Shown here in pieces: positions 10,774-22,543 of a DNA stretch of 64,000 nt. Position 1 is the first letter of the stretch, and every line of letters starts with the position of its first letter. A program made the translations under genes and the position numbers. A model generated the notes under the pieces. The model was given only the letters and a program-made list of their open reading frames with translations, was not told the DNA's origin and did not search any database. Source of the DNA: Bretschneidera sinensis (taxonomy: Eukaryota > Streptophyta > Magnoliopsida > Brassicales > Akaniaceae); assembly GCA_023935145.1 (NCBI GenBank), contig CM043697.1, forward strand, positions 49,970,001-50,034,000, in the 5' to 3' direction.

Positions 10774-11322
10774 TGTTAGGAAAAATTACCGGGTTGAAGC
10801 TAACACATAACTAAAGTGAAGTGAGAAAAATAAAGATAAAACGAAAACAAATATTTTACGTGGAAAAACCCCCGAACAAATTTGGGGTAAAAAAACCACG
10901 GGCAAGTGTAGGAGGATTTCATTATTGTAAAATAGGGATTACAACATCTTCTCTCTAATTACAATGAGATAACAATTGTCTAATCTCTATTGTAATAGGA
11001 GAAACAACTCTCTCACAAAATCGGGAACAAATATTACTTACAAAGAATGAACAAATTTTCCTCTCTAAGTAGTAACTCTCAAGAAAACTCTCACACTCTC
11101 TCTAATACTCTTCTTGGTGTGTGTTACAAATGAAAGCCAAAGGAGTATTTATAGGCTTCATTGGTAGCTCACCATTAATGTTGGCAGCTCCACCCTAATT
11201 AATTTTGGCAGCTTACCATTAATATTAGCAGCCTTTGTCTCCACCAACTTGCCATTAATATTGGCAGCCTTTGTCTTGTGGAGAAAGTTGCTTTACCACA
11301 TGTAAAAGGCCATCTCTTATCA
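10774..11322 (-). repeat. 5' LTR of the copia element
   Basis: 549 bases running TG...CA in either sense (plus ends TGTTAGG and CTTATCA). TATAAATA lies at 11146-11153 on the minus strand. The block upstream of the TATA box has one fewer 36-base unit than in the 3' LTR. Apart from that unit the two LTRs differ at scattered bases only. Confidence 0.9.
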
Positions 11323-12398
11323 TAATATATATATATTAAGTACCTTATAGTATAATGAATTTTTAAAATATCTGTTAAATGATCCGATAATCCGATTATA
11401 ATCCGAATTCTAATGGATCCGAATATGGATTGAGTTTTAAAAGATTTGATAAATAATCCAATCCTATAAATTTTTAACAAATAGATATGGATCTACCTTG
11501 ATTTGAACCGAATCTGATCCGCTTACATGCTTATAGAAAATGGGATTTTCATACTCTTATTTTTTACGCCTTTAATTGATTTTTTTTATTTAATTATTTT
11601 TAATCGATTTTTTTTTCTTCTAATGGAATGGCTTTTGGTGTCATCAAAAATCAGTCAATCATTTCTCTCAATGTTGGTAAAAAAATTCGACCGTCCTATA
11701 TTAAGGGAGTTAATTTTTAGTTGGTAAAGATATAATGTGAGTAAATTCATAATATTAGTAAGAAAAAAGTGTCTTATTAGAGTAACATTCTTATAGTTAA
11801 GGAATTAATTATTGGTTGACCAAAATATAATGAGTAAACTGTAATTAAGTGAAGTGTGTTAAACTATTATGCACAAAATTAAGGTTGATTTTAAAATCTA
11901 ATATACCTTTTTCAAATACAGTCTACACCTATAGATACGATATTTCTTAGGAGTGAGCCTGGGTTGGTTTGGGTCGGGTTAACTTAAAAAATCATCCCAA
12001 CCCAATTATACCGGGTTGAAAAAATCTCAACCAAACCCAATCTATAAACCTATTATATCTCAGCCTAACCTAACTGATGTGATCCACGCCAAGAACTAAG
12101 AAATTAATGGATCAATAAGACTTTCAAGATCGTCTAGAAGCAGATTTATGTGAAATCGCGACCCGTTGCTTATATTGAAGCAAGAATCTTGGTATAATGA
12201 AGACGCCATTCATTCAACCATCATATATAGTGCTATATCTTAGCTAACAAGACTATGTGGCATATACATACACATAGACAAATACAATTATATATATTGA
12301 ATTAAGACAGTTGTATGTACATGTACATTACATTGTTAATTACCTTGTGGTTAGATCCTGCAGATTCGTGGACCCAAAATATATACACTAACATTATG
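11323..12398. other. intergenic DNA
   Basis: AT-rich and without a credible gene. A GGGTT/CAACCC-rich low-complexity patch lies at about 11957-12070. Nothing else is recognised. Confidence 0.5.
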
Positions 12399-12491
12399 AC
12401 CATATTTGGGTATGGATTTAATCCAGCTTTTTAAATCTCTTCAAAACAAAAATTGGATTTAAGTAGGATTAAATTTATACCCAAACATGGC
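12399..12491. repeat. MITE-like foldback element
   Basis: Terminal inverted arms of about 25 bases (CCATATTTGGGTATGGATTT on the left, its imperfect inverse ending AAACATGG on the right) surround a 40-base centre. The size and structure fit a small non-autonomous DNA transposon. A target duplication is not evident. Confidence 0.5.
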
Positions 12492-15123
12492 CTATATATA
12501 TAAGCAATGAATTAAGGAAATGACATGTACTTGTATATTGCATTGTCAAACTGAGTTTACAAAATTTATTACAAGTATATGGGATCACCACTTCAATAGC
12601 TCCAATCCACTCAAAAATTTCCCAATAACATAAGCTTCAATCATCAAACCATGTATTGTTTGGGATACGATTCCAAAATCATAAGCTTCCGACCACATCC
12701 CTTGATCTACACATTTTCCATTCAAAATAGTGTTTTTTTTTTAAAATAAAAAAATGAGTATAACCTAAAAACCCCCAAAATGTGACATAGCTAAGGATAC
12801 CATAAAACATATCCGAGGTTATAAACACCTCTGTAATGGTCATAGCTAAGAAAGTAATATGTAAAATAATTTTGTATAATGATTTTAGTTGAGAAATCAT
12901 AGTTGCTGAAAAAATGTAACATACATAAAGAATTAATAATTAGCAAACAAAAAAAACCCATAAATTATCTAACATGTAGGTGTTGATCCTGAAAATATGC
13001 TAGGAAAGTGAACGATCGGGAAACGGTACCTGTACATGCGAAACAAGGAGAAATCCTAAAAATTCATTTGAGGGTGGTGCCTATGGGGGACTCTCTGATG
13101 CTTAAGTTAGAATAGGGTTTTTGGAGAAAGTAGAAAGCTAAATAAGATTGAGAGTTGTGGATGAGAATTAAATGTACCTTTTGATAGTGAGAGCCCTCTT
13201 ATATAGTGTTTCGGAACATAGTTCGATTAGAAGAGTGATTAATCGTTTGAGTATTGTGATAGGAATAAGATTCTCATAGATAAGATTAGGGTTATCCATA
13301 AGTTGGAATTTTATCCGTAACCTGGAGTATTTTATCCATAAGTTGGATAATAGTTTATTTGTAACCTAGAAGATTGTAGTCGCATCAGGACATTGATGTG
13401 GAAATACTGTTATGCCCTTTGCTAGGTGTGACGATCTGGTTGATCTATTTGGGTTGTGAAATTATTCTTTTGCCTTTGGAGATTGCCATGTGTCATTATG
13501 TTATTGGAAAAGAGAATTTTTCCCTTATATCAATAGGAAACCTATATTTACATGACTACTTAGATAACCATTTATAGCTTCAGAGGGTGACAAAAATGAG
13601 TTACAATCCAAATTTTTCTATAAAATGATTATTTATTTGATTGATAAAAATAAAAACAATATATAAGACCAAAAAATAGCAGAGAAAATTTACACATTAC
13701 CTGAGATGCTTTTTTTTTTTTATCTTTCTTTTTAGTTGGTTGTTTTCTTGAACTTTTTTCATTTTCCCAATCCATGATTTTGATCAATGTTTTCCTTCAC
13801 GAAAGCTCTCTTTCTTCTTAATGCCTTTTTCTCCTACAATGATTGTGTAAGTAAGATGATCATTTTCACATTATTTTTTTGTTGTGCTTGCTCTTGTACA
13901 TTGGCATTACTTTTTTCTTATTCCAAAAGAGTTTCTTTTGTTGAAGTTTGGATCATTAGTTCAAAATCTTCTTTAGATTCACAAGCCTTATTCACCAGTT
14001 TAACATAGGACACTATCTACAACGATTTGCAAATTCCAGCTTATTTTCTTATGGGATATTTTGACCAATGATATCTAACACATTTTCTTCTTTTCTATCT
14101 CTTCATCATACATTTATTTGGTATAATTTTTATATCCATCACATAAAGAATTTTTAATGCAAATTCGTATACTTTACTTCTATCAAAAACTCCATCCATA
14201 TAACTCATGCACCAGGTGATTCTCATTGCGCTTTTTAATAAAAAGTTGTGTTAGCTCATCAAACTCACTATGAAATTCATGAAAAAACTTGGGTTTGTAA
14301 ACTTCTATTGCTTCAATCAACATTGGTGATCTTTAGATTGCTAGCCGTGGCAACTTTTGGCAACTTCTATCTCGAGTTATTCTAATTCTTTTTAGTGTTT
14401 TTGGCTAATCACCCTTCAAAATGAGTAAATAACTACATGATGTCCAACTTTGACCACAAATAATCTTTCAAGTCAAAATTAAAGTTTTCACTAGTGTGAT
14501 AGCCCATTTCACATACACTAAGACTTAGTTCTCTTTCAGTTTAAATACACTATTCAACAAAGTATTGTTAAGCTCCCATAGACAAAAAGTATTGTTAAGC
14601 TTTATGATCATCTAGCAAAGCATTCCATGCAGTGAGAAACTCCTCTTCATTATCATCACATACTATACTATTATTAAGTTAAGAGTTAAGTTGGTCTCCA
14701 TCGAGTTGATAGAGACCAACTCAATTGATAAAATTATTAAAAACTCCTTAATTGCAAAAAAAAAAAAAAAAAAAAAAAACTTTTAATAAGTTTAAAATAA
14801 GGAGTAAAACTGTAACAAATAGAAAATAAACAAACATATATTGGAGACAATAACAAATTTTCACCCCACTTTTTTTCTCTTTTGATTTTAACTACTATGA
14901 ACTACACCAATAATTGCACCCAACCTATATATGCTTCATTGACATATTTCATTCCCTCAAAATTTTGACTTTTATATTCTTTAAAATCTTCCCCAACCAT
15001 GCATAGATTCAATTCCTATGAATTATGCCAATGTGGCAATGCCTTACAAGTCCATCCTTACCATGTAAGGCTGTCACACCATTACAATAGAGAAAATGCC
15101 TTTAGGTGACGGGTGAGGGTAAG
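12492..15123. other. intergenic DNA, possible LTR-like patch
   Basis: No gene is supported. Around 12980-13560 the sequence has an LTR-like look, with a TATATA promoter-like site at 13200-13206 and GC-richer words around it, but no partner copy is present. A 9-base inverted repeat (GTTGGTCTC/GAGACCAAC) sits near 14690-14722 and a pure A tract at 14757-14779. Confidence 0.4.
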
Positions 15124-15785
15124 AAAATTCAAGGTTTAATTGTAATTTTTCTCCAGAGTTTTAGGTCAAGTGGCATATTTCCCTCCAACTTTTCAAGATG
15201 AGTAATTTAACCAATGACTTTAACAAATTGATGCAATCTCTACTCTTCGTTTGATTATGTTTGATTTCCATCAAAATCTCCATTATGTGTTGCTCACGTA
15301 AACTCTTTGGCACCAAAATTCTCGTCACAATACCACTAATCAACTATGCGCATGAAAAATAAAAAAATAAAATAAAACAGAATGCGCAATTAAACCTGAT
15401 TGTTAAAGAGCAAAATACAATATAACCAAATTTCGATGCCACCTTAGCAAAATAAAAAATAAAAAGATTTGAGGATTTAGGGCTAATTGTTCTACTGTAA
15501 TTTGTTCTTTAATTATTGTGTTTAATTGCTTTTTCTGTTTTTTTTTAAAAAAAATCACATGCAAGGTTGATAATGTTGATGTGGCAAAACTTTTGTTGCC
15601 AAAGAGCTCACACGAGTTGTACGTAATGGAAATTTTAACGAATATCAAATGGAGTCAGGCAAAGGGTAGAGATTACACCAATTGTTAAAATCATGGGTTA
15701 AATTGCTCATCTTGAAAACTGAGGGTGAAATGTGCCATTTGACCTTAAACTAACAGAACAAAATTGCAATTAAGCCAAAATTCAA
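15124..15785. mobile_element. DNA-transposon-like element with about 200-bp inverted repeats
   Basis: The left arm 15124-15331 and right arm 15585-15785 are imperfect inverted copies over their whole length. Matching words in order include TTTAATTG, TAGGTCAAGTGGCA, TTTTCAAGATGAG, AATTTAACC and CTCTTTGGCA. The 250-base centre has no transposase. Long terminal inverted repeats of this size suggest a non-autonomous Mutator-like or foldback element, but no clean target duplication was found and the superfamily is uncertain. Confidence 0.65.
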
Positions 15786-16544
15786 TATTTGATGTTCATA
15801 AGCTCTAATGGACCGAGGTACTAGTATCAAGACATTGTCTTATATATTGTTTGAAACCAAATGAAAACAAAATTAATTTTACTTAAATAAATGAAAAAAG
15901 AATTCATTTTTGTATGAATTTTTATATTTACTTCTTTATATAAAATTATGAATTCAATTCTTATGTTTAGAATTTTAAAATAAATGAGATTGAATCTAAT
16001 ATTTATATTTTAAATCTTTTCATTAGAGATCTTTGTCATTTTTGTTCAACTATATGAGAGAGTTTTGGGGAAATTTATTTACTAATTCTATAAATTTTGA
16101 TAAGATTTGCAATAAGTTAACTCAATTTCATAGTGAATTCATTTACAAATAAATTTCATAATTCTTTATCTTTCTAAATATATAAGTATGGAAATTACAA
16201 ACGAATTCCCTTAAATTCATTTGTTCCAAACATACTCTTTGTCCATTTAAACAAAAACATACAACATCATAAACTATATGTTATAGTATGTTAAGCTGAA
16301 ATTAGGCACAATAGTACGTACATAAATATTGGTTTTATTTTCTAATTACAATAATGTGATCACTTAGTTATTAGTACAAGGAGTCAACTATCTAAAATGT
16401 AGGCCGAGCCAAGATCAATATTTCTCAAGTTCACATTCGTCATTTCTTTTATCGCTACTGGATTCATTGCTCTTTCCTCTTTTTGGGGTATCACTTTCTT
16501 TCATTTCATTCAGACTTTTACCTGTAAATGCTTATCGTCCTCTG
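15786..16544. other. intergenic DNA
   Basis: AT-rich. I see no gene or repeat structure. The last 200 bases, rich in TTTC and CTTT and followed by a primer-site-like word, could be a degraded LTR end. Confidence 0.4.
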
Positions 16545-16555
16545 TGGTATCAGAG
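16545..16555 (+). other. primer-binding-site-like sequence (tRNA-iMet)
   Basis: TGGTATCAGAG, as used by copia elements. No matching LTR pair or gag was found. It lies only about 25 bases from the TOL gene fragment, so that fragment may sit inside a retroelement remnant. Confidence 0.35.
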
Positions 16556-16578
16556 TTTTCGGGTAGTTATTCTATAGA

Positions 16579-16761
16579 CTATGGACCAGCTTCAAGTTTG
16601 TCGTATTTGGAGATGACTCGTCGAAGCTCATCATGGAGATTCAATGCCTCAAAAAGCATTCCCTCATCATCGTTGGTGCTTTCAACGATTATCTGAATGA
16701 CAGGTTGTGACTGCTTTAACCTATCCAGTATGCTCACTGTTAGATCATCTTGCAACCACAT
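16579..16761 (-). pseudogene. TOM1-like (TOL) GAT-domain fragment
   Basis: The minus-strand frame reads DDLTVSILDRLKQSQPVIQ, then ESTNDDEGMLFEALNLHDEL, then RVISKYDKLEAG. This matches the GAT domain of plant TOM1-like/TOL proteins, which bind ubiquitin and sort cargo into the endosomal pathway. Only this segment, probably one or two helices of the three-helix bundle, is present. No VHS domain or further exons were found on either side. It is followed at once by a stop. I read it as a captured or relict gene fragment beside a retroelement primer site. Confidence 0.65.
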
Positions 16762-16891
16762 GATAAGCTTTCTTGATAAAATTTTCCTTATACATTTATA
16801 AATATTTGGGTTTGATAAGAAAGAGGCACTTTCTCAATTTGTAAACTGCCAAAGTTATCTTAAAAAGTAGTGTATTTTCAAGTACTCATCA

Positions 16892-16922
16892 TAACCCCCA
16901 ACTAGCTCCTTGCTAGCCCCTA
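16892..16922 (-). other. polypurine tract and pre-tract motif of remnant Z
   Basis: On the minus strand GCTAGCAAGGAGCTAG leads into TTGGGGGTTA, then the LTR start TGATGAG. The same arrangement precedes the 3' LTRs of A, D, E and F. Confidence 0.6.
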
Positions 16923-18384
16923 GCAAGTTAAGTGTCTAAAAATTACCTCCAACCAAAACCAAAAATCAAAACTACTCCTAAACTAAGATAAATCACTTTT
17001 GTCGATTGCACGTTTGCATGTAGCGAATGCAACAAGTCTTTAAACCTATCAGTGGCCCAAATAGGACCAGTATAGTCTCGTGAGGGCTTCCAACGGTGAT
17101 ATCCACAAACACCTAAAAGAATTAAGCTTATTCCTGGGTCGATTCATAATCCTGTCTAATAAGATTGCAAAGAGCATATAATTAACAGTATCGTCAGATA
17201 TCACACAAATTTAAGAGTTAGATTCACAAGTCCACTCATACTCTTGCCATCAATCTCTACCACTTCCCTTGCACGATTATTCAGAAAGATTAGTTTTATT
17301 TCTCGGATTGTGTTATGCAGACAAGTATTAATCATGATCTCGAAATATATGTATCAAACTCCATAGGCCTATTTTTCATAAATACTCTCCACTAATGTAG
17401 GATTGTCACAACACTTGGGATCAAAAGAACTTTATCAAGCTTGTAATGTTAGGCTAGGATAATGGCTACAAATGAAGGATAGGATTCAAACAAAGTAAGA
17501 GGACCTTATTTAAAGCACAACCTTAAAGCACTAGGAGCCTCTATTCCTAAACATTAACTTTCCTTGACATTGAACTCATCTTTTCAACCAAACCCTTTTT
17601 TCTTCTCTTTTTAACCATCCTCAATTTATTGCAAACCATGTATTTTCATTCATGTATTTTCGTTTGATAACTTGCCACAACCCCCAACCTATTATCTTTC
17701 ATAACTTGAGTTGTGGTAGTATTCAAAATCAACTCATTTCCTAACTCCCTTTATGCTTTGTTTTAAAGTGTGTATTAGGTCCTCTTAAAGGGTAAGCATA
17801 TAGTGTTTAAGCTCAAAAAAGGGTAGGTTATAATGGGCTAAAAACAAGAAAAATATGGTCTCTTATTATGGCTCAAATCGGTGACTAGCAGTCAAAATGA
17901 AAAATGGTAGGCTAGATAGGCTCAAACAATCCAACAATGGCCTAAATCATCTCCTCAATGGTGTGAATCCTAAGATTTTGCCTCGAGCAATCATCAAATA
18001 GGTTCTAGAGTCAGTTGAGATTAATCATAAAATCAAAATCCATATAAAGCTTCTCTAAGCATGCCAAGACTATCGATCCTCACAATCATATTTAGGAATA
18101 GCATAAATCTTAAACAAATGCAGACTAGACAGGTAACCTACTCTTAAACTCATGTAAAATCCAACTCAATTGAAAACTACATACAAATTCCACCTTATAT
18201 ACTATCATTGACCATATGAATAAACCAAAACATCAAACTTAGTCTTTCTTTTTATTTAATTTTAATTTTAATTTAATTTAATTTTTTTTTAAAAATAGAA
18301 TCCTAAGGAAAATAAAATAAAATAAAAAGCTAAAAAAATAATGAAAATATAGCAATATATCATCCACCCCCAACCAAAATTAGG

Positions 18385-18398
18385 CAATGTCCTCATTG
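18385..18398 (-). other. conserved Athila 3'-UTR stem-loop, copy Z
   Basis: Minus-strand CAATG-AGGA-CATTG. It is followed within 10-20 bases by the polypurine-like GTTGGGGGTGG (18364-18376). The third stem pair is A-T where D, F and G have T-A. Confidence 0.5.
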
Positions 18399-18490
18399 TT
18401 ATGAAAAATAAAATAAACTGAACCAAACTAAAAACTAAAAAACTAAATGAAAATAAATGAAAATAAATAAAATAAAAACAAAAAAAAAAA

Positions 18491-18523
18491 TTGGGTTACC
18501 TCCCAGTTAGCACTTGGTTTAGT
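18491..18523 (-). other. conserved GGGAGG motif, copy Z
   Basis: Minus strand reads AAACCAAGTGCTAACTGGGA then GGTAACCC. Related copies lie at 21181-21211, 44304-44336 and 54543-54575, in each case just after the coding region and before the 3' UTR. Function unknown. Confidence 0.5.
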
Positions 18524-18528
18524 GTCGT

Positions 18529-19802
18529 TGTTGTGCGTTTATTTACCTAAATAAATAAATAAATAATCATATTTGTTTTACTTGCAAGTGCACAAGGTCA
18601 ATGGTAGCATAGTGTGCAAGTGCGAGATCAATTCTACAGGGATTGGTGAATTTCGATTTAGAATTAGTTTCCCAAAGTAAAAAGAGAAATAAATGTGAAG
18701 TGTGAGTTAATAATGATAAGGACATAGGGCTGTGATATCTACCATTAAATACACTTTCCCACTAAGTAAGGTGCCAATGCTCTAGCCTTATTATGAATAC
18801 CTAATGGTTGCCAACTTAAAGGCTTGGTCCACACCTTAGGCTATTGATCTCTCTAAGCAACGAGTTAGGCATGGTGTATACTCTAACTCTTTTCTCTCTT
18901 AAGGGATTCAACATGGGTGTATTTCCTTAAGAGAGCATAAGGGCTGTGGAGATCGACAACCATATGGGACCTAAGGCTTGGTCCGCTTCTGGTTTCCTAT
19001 GTTGATTAACCCAAGAATCCAGTATGGATATCTTTTGTTACTTTTGTTTAACCCAGGACTCGGTCATCCAAATTGATTCAACTAACCAATCCATACCACA
19101 TGTATAAGTTGATCAGACATGTATGAGGAATTTAAATATAAACAGGTATTAATCAAGTTAAGCATTATAACATGGCTATAGGCAAAGGTAATCAATGAAT
19201 ATATATGTGGAAAAGCATAACTAGGGCTTCAATCGAGCCTTATAAGAGTTTAGTTATACATACTAGTTGAACTAAACATTATAACCATAATGAAACAAAA
19301 ACAGAAAAATAAAACCCGAAGAAGACTCAGAAGACGAGTCGTCAATTCCTCTCCTAAGCTTACAACTTTAAGTCTAAAAAAAAAAAGGTGTGGTTTCTGT
19401 GTTTTACAAGGCTATATATAGGGCCCTAAGGGTGCCCCGAAACCCAAATTTCCTATTTGAAGTCCAGAGATTTCTTTCCATATCTGGCTCTGTCACCTCT
19501 AGAGTGTGTGCACTCGAGCATATGCGAGCTGCGCTCGAGTGCATGAGTGCGCTCGAGCCTTCTAAGTGTGCGCTCATGCCTTGTGTGCTCGAGCCCAAGG
19601 GAGGTGCGCTTGAGTGCACCTTATTGGATTTGCAGAACTTTACTTTTCATCCCTTAAAGCTCCAAAATGTCATCTTTTCGCCCAAGCCCTGTGAAAAACA
19701 CATAAAACACGAAAATGAAATAAAATATACTAAAATAGATAAACAAAGAGCCTAACAAGCGTAAATTAGAGGGTTTAAATATGACTATTTAAGCACTTAT
19801 CA
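18529..19802 (-). repeat. 3' LTR of Athila A
   Basis: 1274 bases, TGTTGTG...TTATCA on the plus strand. TATATATAG lies at about 19413-19421 (minus-strand promoter). In element direction the U3 part (19420-19802) carries the CTCGAG array at 19511-19619. This half is almost identical to the other LTR, while the R/U5 half (18529-19390) differs by many substitutions and small indels. Confidence 0.88.
19511..19620 (-). promoter_or_regulatory. CTCGAG palindrome array in the U3 of the A 3' LTR
   Basis: Four exact CTCGAG cores in GCGCTCGAG(C/T)GC-like contexts plus degenerate copies (CTCATG, CTTGAG) within about 110 bases, in a region otherwise AT-rich. It lies some 90-200 bases upstream of the minus-strand TATA box. 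Enhancer function is inferred from position and repetition. Confidence 0.6.
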
Positions 19803-19831
19803 CACCCCCAAACTTACATATTGCTAGTCCC
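19803..19831 (-). other. polypurine tract and pre-tract motif of Athila A
   Basis: Minus strand GGGACTAGCAATATG then AAGTTTGGGGGTG, abutting the LTR start TGATAAGTG. This primes plus-strand DNA synthesis. Confidence 0.8.
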
Positions 19832-20952
19832 TTAGCAATACAAAATGAAAAGACTATGTCAAAACAAAATTTAAAGATAAATTCATTCTTCATGATATCC
19901 AAAAATTTGGGTTGCACATAAAACCATGATGACTGTTCATGAGTAAGCTTATAATAAAAACATATTTTTGTATTGAATAAGGGTCTTTAAAAGCTCATAT
20001 TACTTACCTAAGGGTGGCTTAAGGCATTGCAAGTTTGATTTGTGTGTGATGAGTTAACACATATAGGATAGGGCTTCCAAATAATTTTGATGTATAGTGT
20101 TTCGTTGCCCAAACCTTCATCGAATTCCTTATAAAAAAGAACAAAAATGGCATAATGCTTGCTTCTTTTCTTTTTCTTTTATCATGAGATTTTTACCATA
20201 TTGAGTTCCATTAAGCTTTTTAATTGACCCTTGTAATGAGTGTTTAGCCAATGACTCCCAAACCAGATGGTTTTAGGGCATTAGGTGTAAAGACACCCCT
20301 AAGGACTTATTAACTTGAGTCAAAAAAGCTACGGAACTAACAGGTCTTAATGCTTCAAAGTGAAATTTCCACCTTTTGATATGAACACTCACTGCTTGCT
20401 GAGGTAAGAGGCCCAGTTACTCAGTGGCAAATTTTATTATGATCATTAAATGCTTAATTCCCACCTTTTGACATGAACACTCACTGCTTACTGAGGCAAG
20501 AGGTCCAGTTACTTAGTGGAAAGTTTTTAATAATCATTAGAAGCTTTTTATTCTCTTTTTGCATGATGGAAATTTTTCCTTATTTTTCTTATGCCAAAGT
20601 GTTCTTTTAACAAGTTATCCGATTACAGTTAGGTCATGGAAACATATACATAAGAATTATATGTCATACCCCACATAAATGAGTGCTAATGTGCTCGTGT
20701 TAGATCGGGATCAAACTTGTGAATTTTTAAGTGCCTTGAGGTAAGTAATTAAACTTTTAAAATTCTTATTTAAAAGACTATGTGTTCTAGATTTTAAGCT
20801 TACTAATGAAGTTTTATCATATTTTTAAATCAACTAAAATTTTTATCACAAAATGATCCTCCATTTATCTTTTCTATAAAAAAAAAAACTAGGACCTAGT
20901 GTGTGCATACCTAGTGTGTGCATGTGTCTCCCACTACCCTTAAACTTAATAT

Positions 20953-20972
20953 ACACATTGTCCCCATTGTGT
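20953..20972 (-). other. conserved Athila 3'-UTR stem-loop, copy A
   Basis: Minus strand ACACAATG-GGGA-CAATGTGT. Seven of eight stem positions pair, with one A-A mismatch. It is followed by AAGTTTAAGGGTAG, a decayed version of the polypurine-like word seen in D. Confidence 0.55.
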
Positions 20973-21180
20973 GTGGCATGGAAAGATCTGACCTGGGAGA
21001 TGGAGAACTAGATTGCTTGTATTGCTCGTACACGCCCCCAAACTTGAACTGGATGCACGCACTAAGTTCCTGACAAAGAAAAATAAATATTGTGCTGTAA
21101 AACAAGAAATATGGATAATAAACATGTAAATATAAACATAAATAAAAGAAAAATACTATAATGAAAAAGATATGCTTTAG

Positions 21181-21211
21181 GGTGCCTCCCATGAGTGCTA
21201 AGTTTTATGTC
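21181..21211 (-). other. conserved GGGAGGC motif, copy A
   Basis: Minus strand AAACTTAGCACTCATGGG then AGGCACC, about 60 bases after the end of the integrase frame. See the copies at 18491, 44304 and 54543. Confidence 0.55.
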
Positions 21212-21268
21212 TTTAGCCAGACGGAGCATCCTTTCACTGCTGGTCATCAGGTGGTGAAAACTACTTGC

Positions 21269-22543
21269 TTAGGTGTTATGTGTGATAGAAACTGGGAGTT
21301 CAAGTGGTTCAGGGGTCTGTGGATCAGCTATATATTGTACAGTTTGAAGTGTTAAGTCCTCATCTCGAGGAGATATGGTGAGATCGAGGTATGGTTTGAC
21401 TCGGTGTCCATTGACTGTAAAAGTCTGATTACTATTGGAGCTATGAATCTCCAAAGTCCCATGCGGAAAGACCTTGGTGACTACATACAGACCAGCCCAA
21501 CAGGACTTAAGTTTGCCTGGGAATAGCCTTAATCTTGACTTATAGAGTAGCACCCCTTGTCCTACGTGAAACTCTTTTTGCACTAGTTGTTTGTCGTGAT
21601 AGGCCTTTGCCCTTTCCTTGTAAATTTTGGCAGTCTAATAAGCGTCATACCGTAATTCTTCTAGCTTATTTAAGTGCAGCCTCCTTTTCTCACCCACTTG
21701 TTTCATATCAAAGTTGAATTATTTAATGGCCCAATATGCTCGATGTTCTAGCTCTACGGGTAGATGGCATGCTTTTCCAAAGACTAAGCAGTAAAGGGAC
21801 ATCCCAACTGGTGTCTTGTAAGCTGTCCTGTATGCCCACAGAGCATCATTGAGTCGTAAAGACCAATCCTTCTGACTAGGATTCACGGTTCTCTCCAAGA
21901 TGCTTTTGATTTCTCGGTTACTGATCTCTACTTGGCCACTAGTCTGAGGGTGATATGGGGTGCCAACCTTATGGGTAATTCCATATTTTCTGATGAGTGC
22001 GGCAAAAGAATGATGATGGAAGTGGCTGCCTCCATCATTGATGATTGCTTTTGGTGTCTCGAATTGGGTAAAAATGTTATCTTGTAGAAACTTTAACACC
22101 ACTTTATGATCATTAGTCTTTGAGGGGACAGCCTCGACCCATTTAGACACATAATCCACACCCACAAGAATATATAAATTACCAAAAGAATTGGGGAATG
22201 GACCTATGAAATCAATGCCCCATACATCAAAAAGTTATACTATATGGATATTTTGTAGGGGCATCTGATTTCGGGATGAGATGTTACCTGTCTGTTGGCA
22301 TCTATCACATGAGCTGCAGAATGTGAAGGCATCTTTAAATAGATTAGGCCAATAAAAACCATATTGTAGTACCTTCAGTGCTGTTTTCTTAGCCCCAAAA
22401 TGTCCTCCACAAGCAAACTGATGGCAATGTTGTAATAAGCTCAAATGCTCATCTTCTGAGACACATTATCGGATGATCTGATCGAGGTAGAATTTGAAAA
22501 GGTAGGGATCATCCCAATGGTAGTGTCGAGACATAGATATTAA
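21269..22543 (-). pseudogene. Athila A integrase
   Basis: The integrase of element A. The zinc region shows HQFACGGHFG then CSSCDRCQ (HHCC). The core shows [20 protein letters not shown] and [14 protein letters not shown], giving the D-D-E triad. The C-terminal part (21269-21583) shows VGQGVLLYKSRLRLFPGKL. The frame is the same as RT-RNase H. It is broken by stops at 22544-22546, near 22470, at 22235-22237 and 21719-21721, and near 21636. The frame ends at 21269. No chromodomain is present, as expected for Athila. Confidence 0.88.

Larger units (their letters stand above)
6131..11322 (-). mobile_element. full-length Ty1/copia retrotransposon, decayed
   Basis: A complete copia layout on the minus strand: 5' LTR 10774-11322, tRNA-Met primer site, gag, protease, integrase, reverse transcriptase, RNase H, polypurine tract, 3' LTR 6131-6715. 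The order integrase before reverse transcriptase defines copia. The whole polyprotein (6783-10721) lies in one reading frame with nine in-frame stops and no frameshift. Wording of the RT (YADD) and integrase motifs is closest to the Tnt1/Tork lineage, by recollection. It inserted into TA-rich DNA, so the 5-base target duplication cannot be fixed. It cannot encode a functional polyprotein. Confidence 0.92.
16762..18528 (-). mobile_element. Athila remnant Z: LTR edge and 3' UTR
   Basis: A leftover 3' end of a Ty3/gypsy Athila element read right to left. From upstream to downstream it contains the conserved GGGAGGT motif (18491-18523), a stem-loop (18385-18398) with a polypurine-like GTTGGGGGTGG after it, two GTTTGAGCC/ATTTGAGCC words separated by CTAGTCACC (17870-17927), a pre-tract word GGGGCTAGCAAGGAGCTAG, and a polypurine tract abutting an LTR start TGATGAGTACTTG at 16891. 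No coding sequence remains. Element A inserted at 18528/18529 just beside the GGGAGGT motif. The left limit of the LTR piece is not fixed. Confidence 0.6.
19832..21268 (-). other. 3' untranslated region of Athila A
   Basis: No envelope-like gene. It holds a tandem pair of about 90 bases (20367-20457 and 20458-20545) with the shared word CACTCACTGCTT. It also has a purine-rich tract (20161-20181 read on the minus strand), the stem-loop at 20953-20974 and the GGGAGGC motif at 21181-21211. The same modules recur in D at 44304-45650. Confidence 0.7.

Noticed and set aside
11957..12070. GGGTT/CAACCC-rich patch suggesting an interstitial telomere sequence
   Set aside because: The units are irregular (GGTTTGGGTCGGGTT), not TTTAGGG repeats.
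13787..14008. 73-codon frame rich in Phe, Ser and Cys
   Set aside because: AT-rich intergenic DNA gives such hydrophobic frames by chance; no motif or splice context.
19390..19755. A 121-codon plus-strand frame with repeated ALE-type peptides, present in both A LTRs (also 27630-28025)
   Set aside because: It runs antisense through the CTCGAG array; the repeats explain the peptide pattern and it is conserved only because the LTRs are copies of each other.
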